A DNA stretch of 5,349 bases from an uncultured Clostridia bacterium (lineage in GTDB: Bacteria > Bacillota > Clostridia > Oscillospirales > Ruminococcaceae). The translations under genes were made by a program, and so were the position numbers. Location: contig CANRDG010000134.1 in the NCBI GenBank assembly GCA_947629275.1, positions 1 to 5,349 on the forward strand, written 5' to 3'. Of the stretch, positions 1 through 5,349 are shown piece by piece. How positions within the stretch are numbered: position 1 is the first letter of the stretch; every line of letters begins with the position of its first letter. Below the pieces are notes generated by a model. The model saw nothing but the letters and a program-made list of their open reading frames with translations. It did not search any database and was not told the DNA's origin.

Positions 1-50
1 CGCCACAGTTCATTCTTGATTTTCAGCTTTATGTCTGCTTTGCCGTCCAT
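1..50 (-). CDS. Start of an unidentified gene, cut by the left window edge
   Basis: An ATG at 50-48 opens a frame that stays open to base 1. It encodes MDGKADIKLKIKNELW, a lysine-rich, charged start with no signal peptide or membrane segment in view. Support comes from context. The ATG lies 5 bases after the upstream gene's TGA, and that stop is embedded in a Shine-Dalgarno-like GGTGA (60-56) at good spacing. A second purine-rich stretch, AGGAGA (69-64), lies further up. The same arrangement, with the SD across the upstream stop, is seen at the rfbB/rfbD junction. By position it should be the next gene of the polysaccharide operon, for example a glycosyltransferase, flippase or modifying enzyme. 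Sixteen residues are too few to recognise a family, so no function is assigned. Confidence 0.6.
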   Translation of the reverse strand, partial: MDGKADIKLKIKNELW

Positions 51-55
51 TAAAA

Positions 56-60
56 TCACC
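56..60 (-). promoter_or_regulatory. Ribosome binding site of the partial left-edge gene, overlapping a stop codon
   Basis: On the minus strand GGTGA (60-56) sits 5 bases before the ATG at 50 and contains the TGA stop of the DUF4422 gene. Terminating ribosomes would be left on the next initiation site, which suggests translational coupling. Confidence 0.5.
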
Positions 61-826
61 AGCTCTCCTGATACTTTATGTGAAAAACTTTTGCTTTTAA
101 AAAGCCTGCAATTTTCTTTCGCCACTGAATCTTTTCCATATAAACATATCCAATTTCCCGATAATTCACATGATTTTGCAGCAGCCAAACATCCAGTAGC
201 CGTTCGCTGACCCTGCCAAAGAGTCTGGCATCGAAGGCGGACATATTATCTGTGGGAATTCGTTTTTCCAACTCAAAAAGAATATCAAACAGCCAAGTGC
301 AATATCGATCCAAATAATCTTTTTTCATTATAAACATATTGAATATATGTGCACTTCTGGCCTTCATTCTGCGGTCAAAATTATCCAAATATTCGGGATA
401 TTTTTCCGATATGATTTTCCGCGTAATATCTAAATGTGATGCGTCGAACGTATGTGCATAATGGCTATAAATTGTTTCAATATAGTAATGCCGTTTTCGG
501 GGAAGAATTACATCTGTTTGAAGCAAAATCGATTCCAACTGCTCGCGTGATAACACGCTTTCATTTGAATTCTTCCTTGCTTTTATGGAAAAGTGCCGCC
601 GATAATGCGCCAAACCGACATAATCCGCCGAGAGATTTTTCCATGCCCAATACAGACCTGTCAGTTCACAGAATTTCGGGTTTTTCTCACTAATATGATC
701 GCCTGTATCGTCGCGCGTAAAGCCGATAGACGGTTTCCCGGCACTGCCTACATGTAAAGGAAGATATATGTCGTCCTGAGGCATCCAATACGGCTTATGT
801 GCGGCGATAATGATCTTTATATTCAT
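56..826 (-). CDS. DUF4422 family glycosyltransferase-like protein
   Basis: A protein of 256 residues recognised as the DUF4422 family, found in capsule, exopolysaccharide and O-antigen clusters and usually annotated as a glycosyltransferase. The donor, acceptor and linkage cannot be read from sequence. Visible family signatures are IIAAHKPYWMP near residues 6-16, TGDHIS at 41-46, FCELTGLYWAWKN at 52-64, YVGLAHYRRHF at 69-79, DVILPRKRHYY at 105-115 and HIFNMFIMKK at 160-169. There is no signal peptide or clear membrane helix. The C-terminus (about 231-247) is basic with aromatic and hydrophobic residues and could touch the membrane. The start is ambiguous. ATG at 826 gives the family-like MNIKIII start and has GGAGA (842-838) upstream, at a long 11-12 base spacing. 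ATG at 844 adds six residues but has no clear Shine-Dalgarno, and an in-frame TGA at 850-848 rules out anything longer. The gene is more AT-rich than the rml block: bases 301-360 hold 15 G+C of 60. Confidence 0.85.
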   Translation of the reverse strand: MNIKIIIAAHKPYWMPQDDIYLPLHVGSAGKPSIGFTRDDTGDHISEKNPKFCELTGLYWAWKNLSADYVGLAHYRRHFSIKARKNSNESVLSREQLESILLQTDVILPRKRHYYIETIYSHYAHTFDASHLDITRKIISEKYPEYLDNFDRRMKARSAHIFNMFIMKKDYLDRYCTWLFDILFELEKRIPTDNMSAFDARLFGRVSERLLDVWLLQNHVNYREIGYVYMEKIQWRKKIAGFLKAKVFHIKYQESW

Positions 827-844
827 TTGTATACTTGTCTCCAT

Positions 845-981
845 TCTTCAGGTCATCTGCATGACTGTTTTCATATCAATACTCTATCAACTTCCATACA
901 ATAATCTCCTCTGCTGTTTGAATGAACAAATCATGCAGAAATTTTCAATGCTGTCAGAATTCTTCTCCGATTGGTTTTGCA
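845..981. other. 137-base intergenic gap between rfbD and the DUF4422 gene
   Basis: This is the longest gap in the window. On the minus strand it holds a 31-codon ORF (982-887) whose ATG overlaps the rfbD stop as TGATG, and a strong AGAGGAGA (912-905). Two 8-codon ORFs follow (897-871 and 874-848), joined by an ATGA overlap. It also has a 9-base inverted repeat, TCTGCATGA (856-864) with TCATGCAGA (931-939), and a small hairpin GTCAT/ATGAC (852-865). I found no convincing -35/-10 pair and no stem followed by a T run. It looks like a junction between the conserved rhamnose block and the variable glycosyltransferase part of the cluster. Confidence 0.5.
905..912 (-). promoter_or_regulatory. Strong Shine-Dalgarno sequence without a known gene
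   Basis: On the minus strand AGAGGAGA (912-905) stands 7 bases before an ATG at 897-895, an almost ideal arrangement. That ATG opens only an 8-codon frame (MEVDRVLI, stop 873-871), and the DUF4422 gene starts further on in another frame. It could be a leader peptide, a remnant of a lost gene start, or chance. Confidence 0.35.
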
Positions 982-1872
982 TCAAAGTTTTGCTTCCGCC
1001 AAATATCTACATACTGCGTCCTGCCATTCAGGAAACGGTGTGAAGCCGATTTCTATCAATTTGCTCTTATCAAGACGGCTATTGTATGGGCGTTTTGCTT
1101 TGCTCAAGCCATATTCACCCGTTGTGACAGGAATAACTTTCGTTTCCTTCTCAGCTTGCCGGAAGATTTTCTCGGCAAACTCCGCCCAACTGATGTAGCC
1201 GCCCTCGTTCGTAGCATGGTAAACGCCGTATTTATCTGTCTCACACATATCCGCAAGCAGCCTCGCAAGGTCGGGCGTATAGGTTGGCGTGCCGATTTGG
1301 TCGTTCACAACGCGCACTTCCTTATGTGTCTCGGCAAGCCTCAGCATCGTTTTAACAAAATTGTTTCCGTGGCTGCCGAAAACCCAGCTTGTCCGCACGA
1401 TGTAGTACTTCTCAAGCGCGTTTTTGACCGCAAACTCACCCTCAAGCTTAGTTTCGCCGTAGTAGTTGAGCGGTGCAAAGTCCTCGCAGTCCGGCTCCCA
1501 CGGCTCCGTCCCCTCTCCGCTGAAAACGTAGTCGGTCGAAATGTAAATCATCTTACAATCTGCTTCTTTACACGCCTCGTCAATGTACTTAGTCCCCAAA
1601 ACATTGATTGCATAGACCTTTGGCTTGTTTTCTTCATCTTCGGCAGCGTCGACTGCAGTCCACGCCGCGCAGTGAACTACAGCGTCGGGCTTTGTTTTTG
1701 TGATGACGTCGTGGACCGCTTTTTCATCGGTAATGTCCAACTTTATGTATTCGCAGTCCTGTTCAAAGCTGTCTAAAATGTCGGTCGCAATTGGCTCGTA
1801 ACCGCGCTTTTTAAGCTCTAAGATCATATCCCAGCCGAGCTGACCGTTCGCGCCTGTAACCAATACTTTCAT
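982..1872 (-). CDS. rfbD: dTDP-4-dehydrorhamnose reductase
   Basis: Last step of dTDP-L-rhamnose synthesis: NAD(P)H-dependent reduction of dTDP-4-dehydro-L-rhamnose in the cytoplasm. The protein is an extended SDR with an N-terminal Rossmann motif TGANGQLG (residues 6-13), CAAWTAVDAAE (68-78), STDYVFSG (112-119) and the catalytic YGETK pair Tyr138/Lys142. DQIGTPTYTPDLA (191-203) and RPYNSRLDKSKL (261-272) are substrate-site signatures of RmlD. At 296 residues it has the usual length and looks intact. I chose ATG at 1872 over the upstream ATG at 1902. The former puts MKVLVTG at the N-terminus as in the family, leaves a 4-base gap to rfbB, and has AGGTGA (1882-1877) just before it. The longer start would overlap rfbB by 26 bases and add a non-conserved tail. 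The stop TGA (984-982) overlaps an ATG of a doubtful 31-codon ORF. Confidence 0.96.
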   Translation of the reverse strand: MKVLVTGANGQLGWDMILELKKRGYEPIATDILDSFEQDCEYIKLDITDEKAVHDVITKTKPDAVVHCAAWTAVDAAEDEENKPKVYAINVLGTKYIDEACKEADCKMIYISTDYVFSGEGTEPWEPDCEDFAPLNYYGETKLEGEFAVKNALEKYYIVRTSWVFGSHGNNFVKTMLRLAETHKEVRVVNDQIGTPTYTPDLARLLADMCETDKYGVYHATNEGGYISWAEFAEKIFRQAEKETKVIPVTTGEYGLSKAKRPYNSRLDKSKLIEIGFTPFPEWQDAVCRYLAEAKL

Positions 1873-1876
1873 CTTC

Positions 1877-1882
1877 TCACCT
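1877..1882 (-). promoter_or_regulatory. rfbD ribosome binding site across the rfbB stop codon
   Basis: AGGTGA (1882-1877) consists of the last sense codon (AGG) and stop (TGA) of rfbB and lies 4 bases before the rfbD ATG at 1872. It decides the rfbD start and implies coupled translation of the two genes. Confidence 0.7.
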
Positions 1883-2896
1883 GTTGCCATACATCTTTTC
1901 ATAATAGTTTTGGTACTCTCCCGAGATGATAGTCTCCCACCACTCGCGGTTGTCTAAGTACCATTTAATCGTCTTCTTGATTCCGTCCTCAAATTTGGTT
2001 TCGGGGAGCCAGCCGAGCTCGGTATGGATCTTGGTCGGGTCAATGGCGTAGCGCATATCGTGACCTTTGCGATCGGTGACGTAGGTGATGAGGGATTCGG
2101 GTTTGCCAAGCTCCTTGCAAATCAGCTTTACTATGTCGATGTTTTTCATCTCGTTATGTCCGCCGACGTTGTAGACCTCTCCGACGCGTCCGTTATGGAT
2201 AATCAAATCTATCGCCTTGTAGTGATCTTCGACGTAAAGCCAGTCGCGGACATTCTCACCCTTACCGTAGACGGGCAGGGGTTTATCATTGAGGCAATTC
2301 GCTATCATCAACGGAATAAGCTTTTCAGGGAAGTGATAAGGCCCGTAATTATTGGAGCAGCGGCTGATGGTCACGGGCAGTCCGAAGGTACGGTGGTAAG
2401 CCAGTACAAGCAAGTCCGCACTTGCTTTTGATGCACTGTAAGGGCTTGATGTGTGGATCGGCGTGGTTTCAGTAAAGAACAGGTCAGGACGGTCAAGCGG
2501 CAAATCACCGTAAACCTCATCGGTAGATACTTGATGATAGCGAGTTATACCATACTTCCTGCAAGCGTCCATCATTACCTGCGTGCCGAGAATGTTTGTT
2601 TGCAGGAAAACTTCGGGATTCTCAATAGATCTGTCAACATGAGATTCCGCTGCGAAGTTCACAACTATGTCGGGGTGCTCCTCCTCAAAGAGTGTATAAA
2701 CGCCTTTTCTGTCGCAAATATCTAACTTCACAAACCTGAAGTTCGGATTGTTCATCACGGGCTCAAGCGTGCTCAAATTGCCCGCGTATGTAAGCTTGTC
2801 CAAGCAGATGATGCGGTAGTCGGGATACTTTTTAAGCATGTGGAAAATGAAGTTTGAGCCTATGAATCCCGCGCCGCCTGTTACTATAATTGTCAT
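1877..2896 (-). CDS. rfbB: dTDP-glucose 4,6-dehydratase
   Basis: Second step of the pathway: NAD+-dependent conversion of dTDP-glucose to dTDP-4-dehydro-6-deoxyglucose in the cytoplasm. It is an extended SDR of 339 residues, the usual length. The NAD-binding GGAGFIG is at residues 7-13 and the adenosine-side DKLTYAGN at 33-40. Next comes FAAESHVDRS (81-90), then the dehydratase signature STDEVYG (124-130) with catalytic Asp126/Glu127. The YSASK motif (Tyr153/Lys157) and RCSNNYGPYHFPEKLIP (179-195) follow. The Asp-Glu pair separates it from plain UDP-glucose 4-epimerases. ATG at 2896 puts the Rossmann motif at residue 7 and has a strong GAGGTG 5 bases upstream. Two bases separate it from rfbC and four from rfbD, so the genes are surely cotranscribed. 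No frame damage was seen. Confidence 0.97.
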   Translation of the reverse strand: MTIIVTGGAGFIGSNFIFHMLKKYPDYRIICLDKLTYAGNLSTLEPVMNNPNFRFVKLDICDRKGVYTLFEEEHPDIVVNFAAESHVDRSIENPEVFLQTNILGTQVMMDACRKYGITRYHQVSTDEVYGDLPLDRPDLFFTETTPIHTSSPYSASKASADLLVLAYHRTFGLPVTISRCSNNYGPYHFPEKLIPLMIANCLNDKPLPVYGKGENVRDWLYVEDHYKAIDLIIHNGRVGEVYNVGGHNEMKNIDIVKLICKELGKPESLITYVTDRKGHDMRYAIDPTKIHTELGWLPETKFEDGIKKTIKWYLDNREWWETIISGEYQNYYEKMYGNR

Positions 2897-2898
2897 AA

Positions 2899-3456
2899 TT
2901 ACACCTCAAAAGTTATTTTTGATTCGCTGAGCTTAGGGTGGTTTTTGTCCTTTTCACTCAGTATGGGCTCGCCGTCAAGCTGCCAATCTATGCCGATTTC
3001 GGGATCATTCCACATGATTCCGCCCTCGTCCTCGGGGTGATAGAACTCATCACACTTATATGCAAATTCCGCAGTCTCGGATATCACGACAAATCCGTGA
3101 GCAAAGCCCCTCGGTACCATAAACTGCCGCTTGTTTTCCTCACTGAGGACTACTCCGACCCACTTTCCGTAGGTTTCGCTTCCCTTTCTGAGATCGACTG
3201 CGACGTCAAAAACTTCGCCTTTCAACACACGAACAAGCTTCGCCTGCGGGTGTGTCTTCTGAAAATGCAATCCGCGGAGGACGCCTCGTCTTGAGCTTGA
3301 CTGGTTATCCTGAACGAAGGTATAATTCAGACCTGCGGTTTTAAAATCCTGCTCGTTATAGGTCTCCATAAAATATCCGCGATTATCTCCGAAAGCTGTC
3401 GGCTCGATTATGTAAACGCCCTCGATTTCTGTCTTGATGAAGTTGAATTTACCCAT
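2899..3456 (-). CDS. rfbC: dTDP-4-dehydrorhamnose 3,5-epimerase
   Basis: Third step of the pathway: epimerisation at C3 and C5 of dTDP-4-dehydro-6-deoxyglucose to give dTDP-4-dehydro-L-rhamnose. It is a cupin-fold protein, normally a dimer, of 185 residues, the usual length. Visible motifs are EPTAFGDNRGYFMETYN (18-34), VQDNQSSSRRGVLRGLHFQ (48-66) with the catalytic-type His64, and KLVRVLKGEVFDVAVDLR (73-90) with Lys73. VPRGFAHGF (114-122), EFAYKCDEFYHPEDEGG (130-146; Tyr133 and Tyr139 are candidates for the acid) and Asp170, a match for the His-Asp dyad, complete the set. The ATG (3456-3454) shares one base with the rfbA TGA as TGATG, with AGGAA (3474-3470) upstream at a rather long spacing, so initiation probably relies on coupling to rfbA. 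The end of the gene carries the rfbB Shine-Dalgarno. Confidence 0.97.
   Translation of the reverse strand: MGKFNFIKTEIEGVYIIEPTAFGDNRGYFMETYNEQDFKTAGLNYTFVQDNQSSSRRGVLRGLHFQKTHPQAKLVRVLKGEVFDVAVDLRKGSETYGKWVGVVLSEENKRQFMVPRGFAHGFVVISETAEFAYKCDEFYHPEDEGGIMWNDPEIGIDWQLDGEPILSEKDKNHPKLSESKITFEV
2902..2907 (-). promoter_or_regulatory. rfbB ribosome binding site inside the 3' end of rfbC
   Basis: GAGGTG (2907-2902) lies in the last codons of rfbC, 5 bases before the rfbB ATG at 2896. It is the best Shine-Dalgarno match within the rml block and fixes the rfbB start. Confidence 0.75.
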
Positions 3457-4352
3457 CAGTACACCAGCTTTCCTTCGGCTACGTTTTTGAGATGCTGCCC
3501 ATACGGCGATTTACCGTATTTTTCGGCGCTTTTAAGCAGCTCGTCTTTTGCTATCCAGCCGTTCTTATAGGCGATTTCCTCGGGAGCGGATATCTCGATT
3601 CCCTGTCGGTTCTGAATTATCTTGACAAAGTCGGTAGCCTCTGCAAGGCTGTCCATAGTGCCGGTGTCGAGCCAGGCAAAACCTCTGCCCAAAAGCTGAA
3701 CGTCCAGAAGTCCGTCGCTTAAATACATCTCGTTAAGCGTTGTTATCTCAAGCTCGCCTCTTGCCGAGGGCTTGACCTGCTTTGCCTTCTCTGCAACGCC
3801 AGTGGGATAGAAATACAGACCCGTCACCGCATAGTTTGACTTCGGGTTTTTCGGCTTTTCTTCGATGCTGATTGCCCTGCCCTTTTCATCGAATGCAACA
3901 ACGCCGAACCGCTCCGGGTCGGGAACGTAGTAGCCGAAAACAGTCGCTCGACCCAAATCAGCATTTGCAACAGCCGCTAGCAGAGATTTACTAAATCCGT
4001 TTCCGTAGAAGATGTTATCGCCCAAAACCATTGCGCATGGTTTGTCCCCGATGAACTCTTCACCCAGAATAAATGCCTGAGCAAGACCGTCGGGCGAGGG
4101 TTGGACTTTATAACTGAAATGCACGCCATAGTCGGAGCCGTCGCCCAAAAGCCGCTCGAAATCCGAGAGGTCGGAGGGAGTAGAGATAATTAAGATATCG
4201 CGGATTCCCGCAAGCATCAAAGTGCTTAGCGGGTAGTAGACCATAGGTTTGTCATAAATCGGTAACAGTTGCTTTGAGGTTACCATAGTTAAAGGGTATA
4301 GCCGGGTGCCACTACCTCCGGCTAAGATGATGCCTTTTATTATTGATTCCAT
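3456..4352 (-). CDS. rfbA: Glucose-1-phosphate thymidylyltransferase
   Basis: First step of the pathway: dTTP plus glucose-1-phosphate gives dTDP-glucose and pyrophosphate, in the cytoplasm. It belongs to the nucleotidyltransferase GT-A-like fold and, at 298 residues, matches the family. The nucleotide loop LAGGSGTRLYPLT is at residues 10-22, QLLPIYDKPM at 28-37 and QPSPDGLAQAF at 84-94. The metal-binding GDN (Asp112) is followed by EEKPKNPKSNYAVTGLYFY (164-182), RGELEIT (198-204) and WLDTGT (227-232) with the second metal-type Asp229. The C-terminal helices typical of RmlA, which form the allosteric dTDP-rhamnose site in characterised homologues, appear present, so feedback inhibition is plausible. 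The ATG at 4352 has only a weak AGCGAG-like site upstream, but the conserved loop begins right after, so the start is secure. The gene follows a 79-base gap with a hairpin and overlaps rfbC by one base. Confidence 0.97.
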   Translation of the reverse strand: MESIIKGIILAGGSGTRLYPLTMVTSKQLLPIYDKPMVYYPLSTLMLAGIRDILIISTPSDLSDFERLLGDGSDYGVHFSYKVQPSPDGLAQAFILGEEFIGDKPCAMVLGDNIFYGNGFSKSLLAAVANADLGRATVFGYYVPDPERFGVVAFDEKGRAISIEEKPKNPKSNYAVTGLYFYPTGVAEKAKQVKPSARGELEITTLNEMYLSDGLLDVQLLGRGFAWLDTGTMDSLAEATDFVKIIQNRQGIEISAPEEIAYKNGWIAKDELLKSAEKYGKSPYGQHLKNVAEGKLVY

Positions 4353-4431
4353 ATTATTAACTCGCTTATATACTTTTCAGTGTGTTGTATTGATTCCCTT
4401 TGACGGATGTTTTCAATTATCCGTCAGCAAT
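4353..4431 (-). promoter_or_regulatory. Gap upstream of rfbA with a hairpin after the sugar transferase stop
   Basis: The gap contains a perfect inverted repeat, TGACGGAT (4401-4408) and ATCCGTCA (4419-4426), with a 10-base loop. In minus-strand RNA the stem starts 5 bases after the TAA stop of the sugar transferase (4434-4432). No T run follows on either strand, so it is not a standard intrinsic terminator. It may protect or process the mRNA between cistrons, or lower rml expression relative to the first gene. A TATATAA (4372-4366) resembles a -10 box, but I see no matching -35, and transcription from it would leave almost no leader before rfbA. Confidence 0.5.
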
Positions 4432-5349
4432 TTACACTCCGCTTTTCATTAAAACAGCCGCAACAGTAGCGAAAACTATCTTAATATCCAACCACAACGA
4501 ACGATTTTGCACATAATACAACTCCATCTGCTGCCGCTTTCCGTCCTCATATGTTGCATTGTTCCGTGCGTATGCCTGCCAATAACCCGTTAATCCTGGT
4601 TTGACCGAAAGCAAAAGTTCCTGCTGTTCGGGTGTATAGTTCTCGATGAGCTCATCTTTCAGTATAGGTCTGGGACCAACTAACCGGAGGTCATTTTTTA
4701 TCAAGATATTATACGGTATTTGCATTACCTCATCGAGACTTAATTGCCTGATTCTTGCTCCAAAACATCTGCTGCCGTCACCTGGCTTCTTCCAACCTAT
4801 CAGGCGTGGATCGTCGCGCAGTTTATATTCGCGCTTGTATTCCTCAAGCTGCTCCGGCGTGAGCATATCTTCAAGCTTGTCAGCCCCTATTTTCATTGAC
4901 CGAAGCTTCAAGATTTTGATTGGCTTGTGATTCTTGCCAACGCGCTCTTGTATGTAGAACGGATTACCGGGGTCTTTTATCACTATAAGTAATGCTATTA
5001 TCAGTACCGGAATCAGAAGCACGACGCTTGCAAGCGCAGAAAGCACTATGTCGAAAGTTCTTTTTATGAAATCATACAGAGGCTTTCGTTTAACCTTTAT
5101 CCACTCTTTTGGCGGAGCGGCTACGGCAACCTGTCCGCCTTGTTCGGTTGTTTCCTTTTCGCTTTTTACTGTTTCCTCGACTTTCTCCACGGTCTCAACT
5201 CTACTGATCTCGGGCTCGGCAACTCGCTTTCTCCGCTGCCTAAACGGGATAACCACGCTGCTGTGATGTGTCTCATCGCCGCCCGTTTCAAGCGGCACGT
5301 CGATTGCTTCTTTTACAGCCGTTGCAATATTCCCTTCATTCAAATCCGC
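4432..5349 (-). CDS. Undecaprenyl-phosphate sugar-1-phosphate transferase, 5' end uncertain or cut
   Basis: Bacterial sugar transferase of the monotopic phosphoglycosyl transferase class (PF02397; WbaP, CpsE and PglC relatives). It moves a sugar-1-phosphate from a nucleotide sugar to undecaprenyl phosphate, starting repeat-unit synthesis. The sugar cannot be told from sequence. Counting from a possible TTG start at 5343, a hydrophobic segment lies at about 97-122. Pro112 near its middle fits the re-entrant helix of this class. QERVGKN (132-138), LKLRSMK (145-151), the catalytic Asp-Glu in SLDEVMQIPYN (202-212, Asp204/Glu205), DLRLVGPRP (218-226) and KPGLTGYWQA (248-257) follow. The extra four-helix N-terminal domain of WbaP is absent in the visible part. 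Residues 1-95 instead form a charged, probably disordered tail. The frame is open to the window edge and has no ATG before codon 150, so the start is either TTG at 5343 or outside the window. The stop is TAA at 4434-4432. Confidence 0.9.
   Translation of the reverse strand, partial: ADLNEGNIATAVKEAIDVPLETGGDETHHSSVVIPFRQRRKRVAEPEISRVETVEKVEETVKSEKETTEQGGQVAVAAPPKEWIKVKRKPLYDFIKRTFDIVLSALASVVLLIPVLIIALLIVIKDPGNPFYIQERVGKNHKPIKILKLRSMKIGADKLEDMLTPEQLEEYKREYKLRDDPRLIGWKKPGDGSRCFGARIRQLSLDEVMQIPYNILIKNDLRLVGPRPILKDELIENYTPEQQELLLSVKPGLTGYWQAYARNNATYEDGKRQQMELYYVQNRSLWLDIKIVFATVAAVLMKSGV

Noticed and set aside
922..1776. A 284-codon open frame on the plus strand
   Set aside because: It lies antisense to rfbD, which has all family motifs. 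The translation is rich in Cys, Phe and Arg, shows no recognisable domain and has no supporting context.
1873..1902. Longer N-terminus for RfbD from ATG 1902
   Set aside because: It adds ten residues before the conserved MKVLVTG start and overlaps rfbB, while ATG 1872 has a well-placed Shine-Dalgarno.
2024..2431. A 135-codon plus-strand frame inside rfbB, and similar ones at 2453-2725, 2938-3294, 3492-3722, 4646-4930 and 5048-5266
   Set aside because: All are antisense shadows of well-supported minus-strand genes, with no recognisable protein features.
4366..4372. TATATAA as a possible -10 box of a promoter for rfbA
   Set aside because: There is no -35-like hexamer at 16-18 bases. The only TTGAAA (4416-4411) is 38 bases away, and the leader would be only a few bases long.
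4401..4426. Hairpin as a rho-independent terminator
   Set aside because: The stem is perfect, but no T run follows on either strand, and the next genes belong to the same pathway and direction.
1..5349. A previously undescribed system, mobile element or CRISPR array
   Set aside because: Every long gene belongs to a known polysaccharide family. I saw no transposase, terminal repeats, spaced repeats or RNA gene. Only the gaps and the edge fragments remain unexplained.

Overview
The window is part of a cell-surface polysaccharide biosynthesis operon, transcribed entirely from the minus strand, so it reads right to left. In transcription order it contains a membrane sugar-1-phosphate transferase (frame open to the right edge), the complete dTDP-L-rhamnose block in the order rfbA, rfbC, rfbB, rfbD (= rmlA, C, B, D), a DUF4422-type glycosyltransferase-like protein, and the first 16 codons of another gene that runs off the left edge. 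No RNA gene, mobile element or CRISPR array was seen. The plus-strand open frames are antisense shadows.

Functionally the genes form one pathway. The sugar transferase would load the first sugar phosphate onto undecaprenyl phosphate at the cytoplasmic face of the membrane. RfbA, B, C and D convert glucose-1-phosphate and dTTP into dTDP-L-rhamnose. The DUF4422 protein, and probably the next gene, would act on the lipid-linked repeat unit or on its polymer. The product could be a capsule, an exopolysaccharide or a rhamnose-containing wall glycan. The window does not show which, because no polymerase, flippase or ligase is visible.

Right side (4432-5349): the sugar transferase has a long charged N-terminal tail and no in-frame ATG before its catalytic domain, so its start may lie outside the window. 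A 79-base gap follows, with a perfect 8-bp hairpin directly after the stop codon. Middle (1872-4352): the four rml genes are tightly packed. They show a 1-base TGATG overlap (rfbA/rfbC), a 2-base gap (rfbC/rfbB) and a 4-base gap (rfbB/rfbD), with Shine-Dalgarno sequences inside or across the preceding gene's end. Left side (1-981): a 137-base gap holds a chain of micro-ORFs and a strong but apparently unused Shine-Dalgarno sequence. The more AT-rich DUF4422 gene and the partial gene follow.

The strong GA-rich Shine-Dalgarno sites, the rmlACBD order, a short-type sugar transferase and the protein style suggest a Firmicute, perhaps a gut Clostridia/Ruminococcaceae-like organism. This is inference from style only. 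The region is largely conventional; the most unusual parts are the two intergenic gaps and the N-terminal tail of the sugar transferase.
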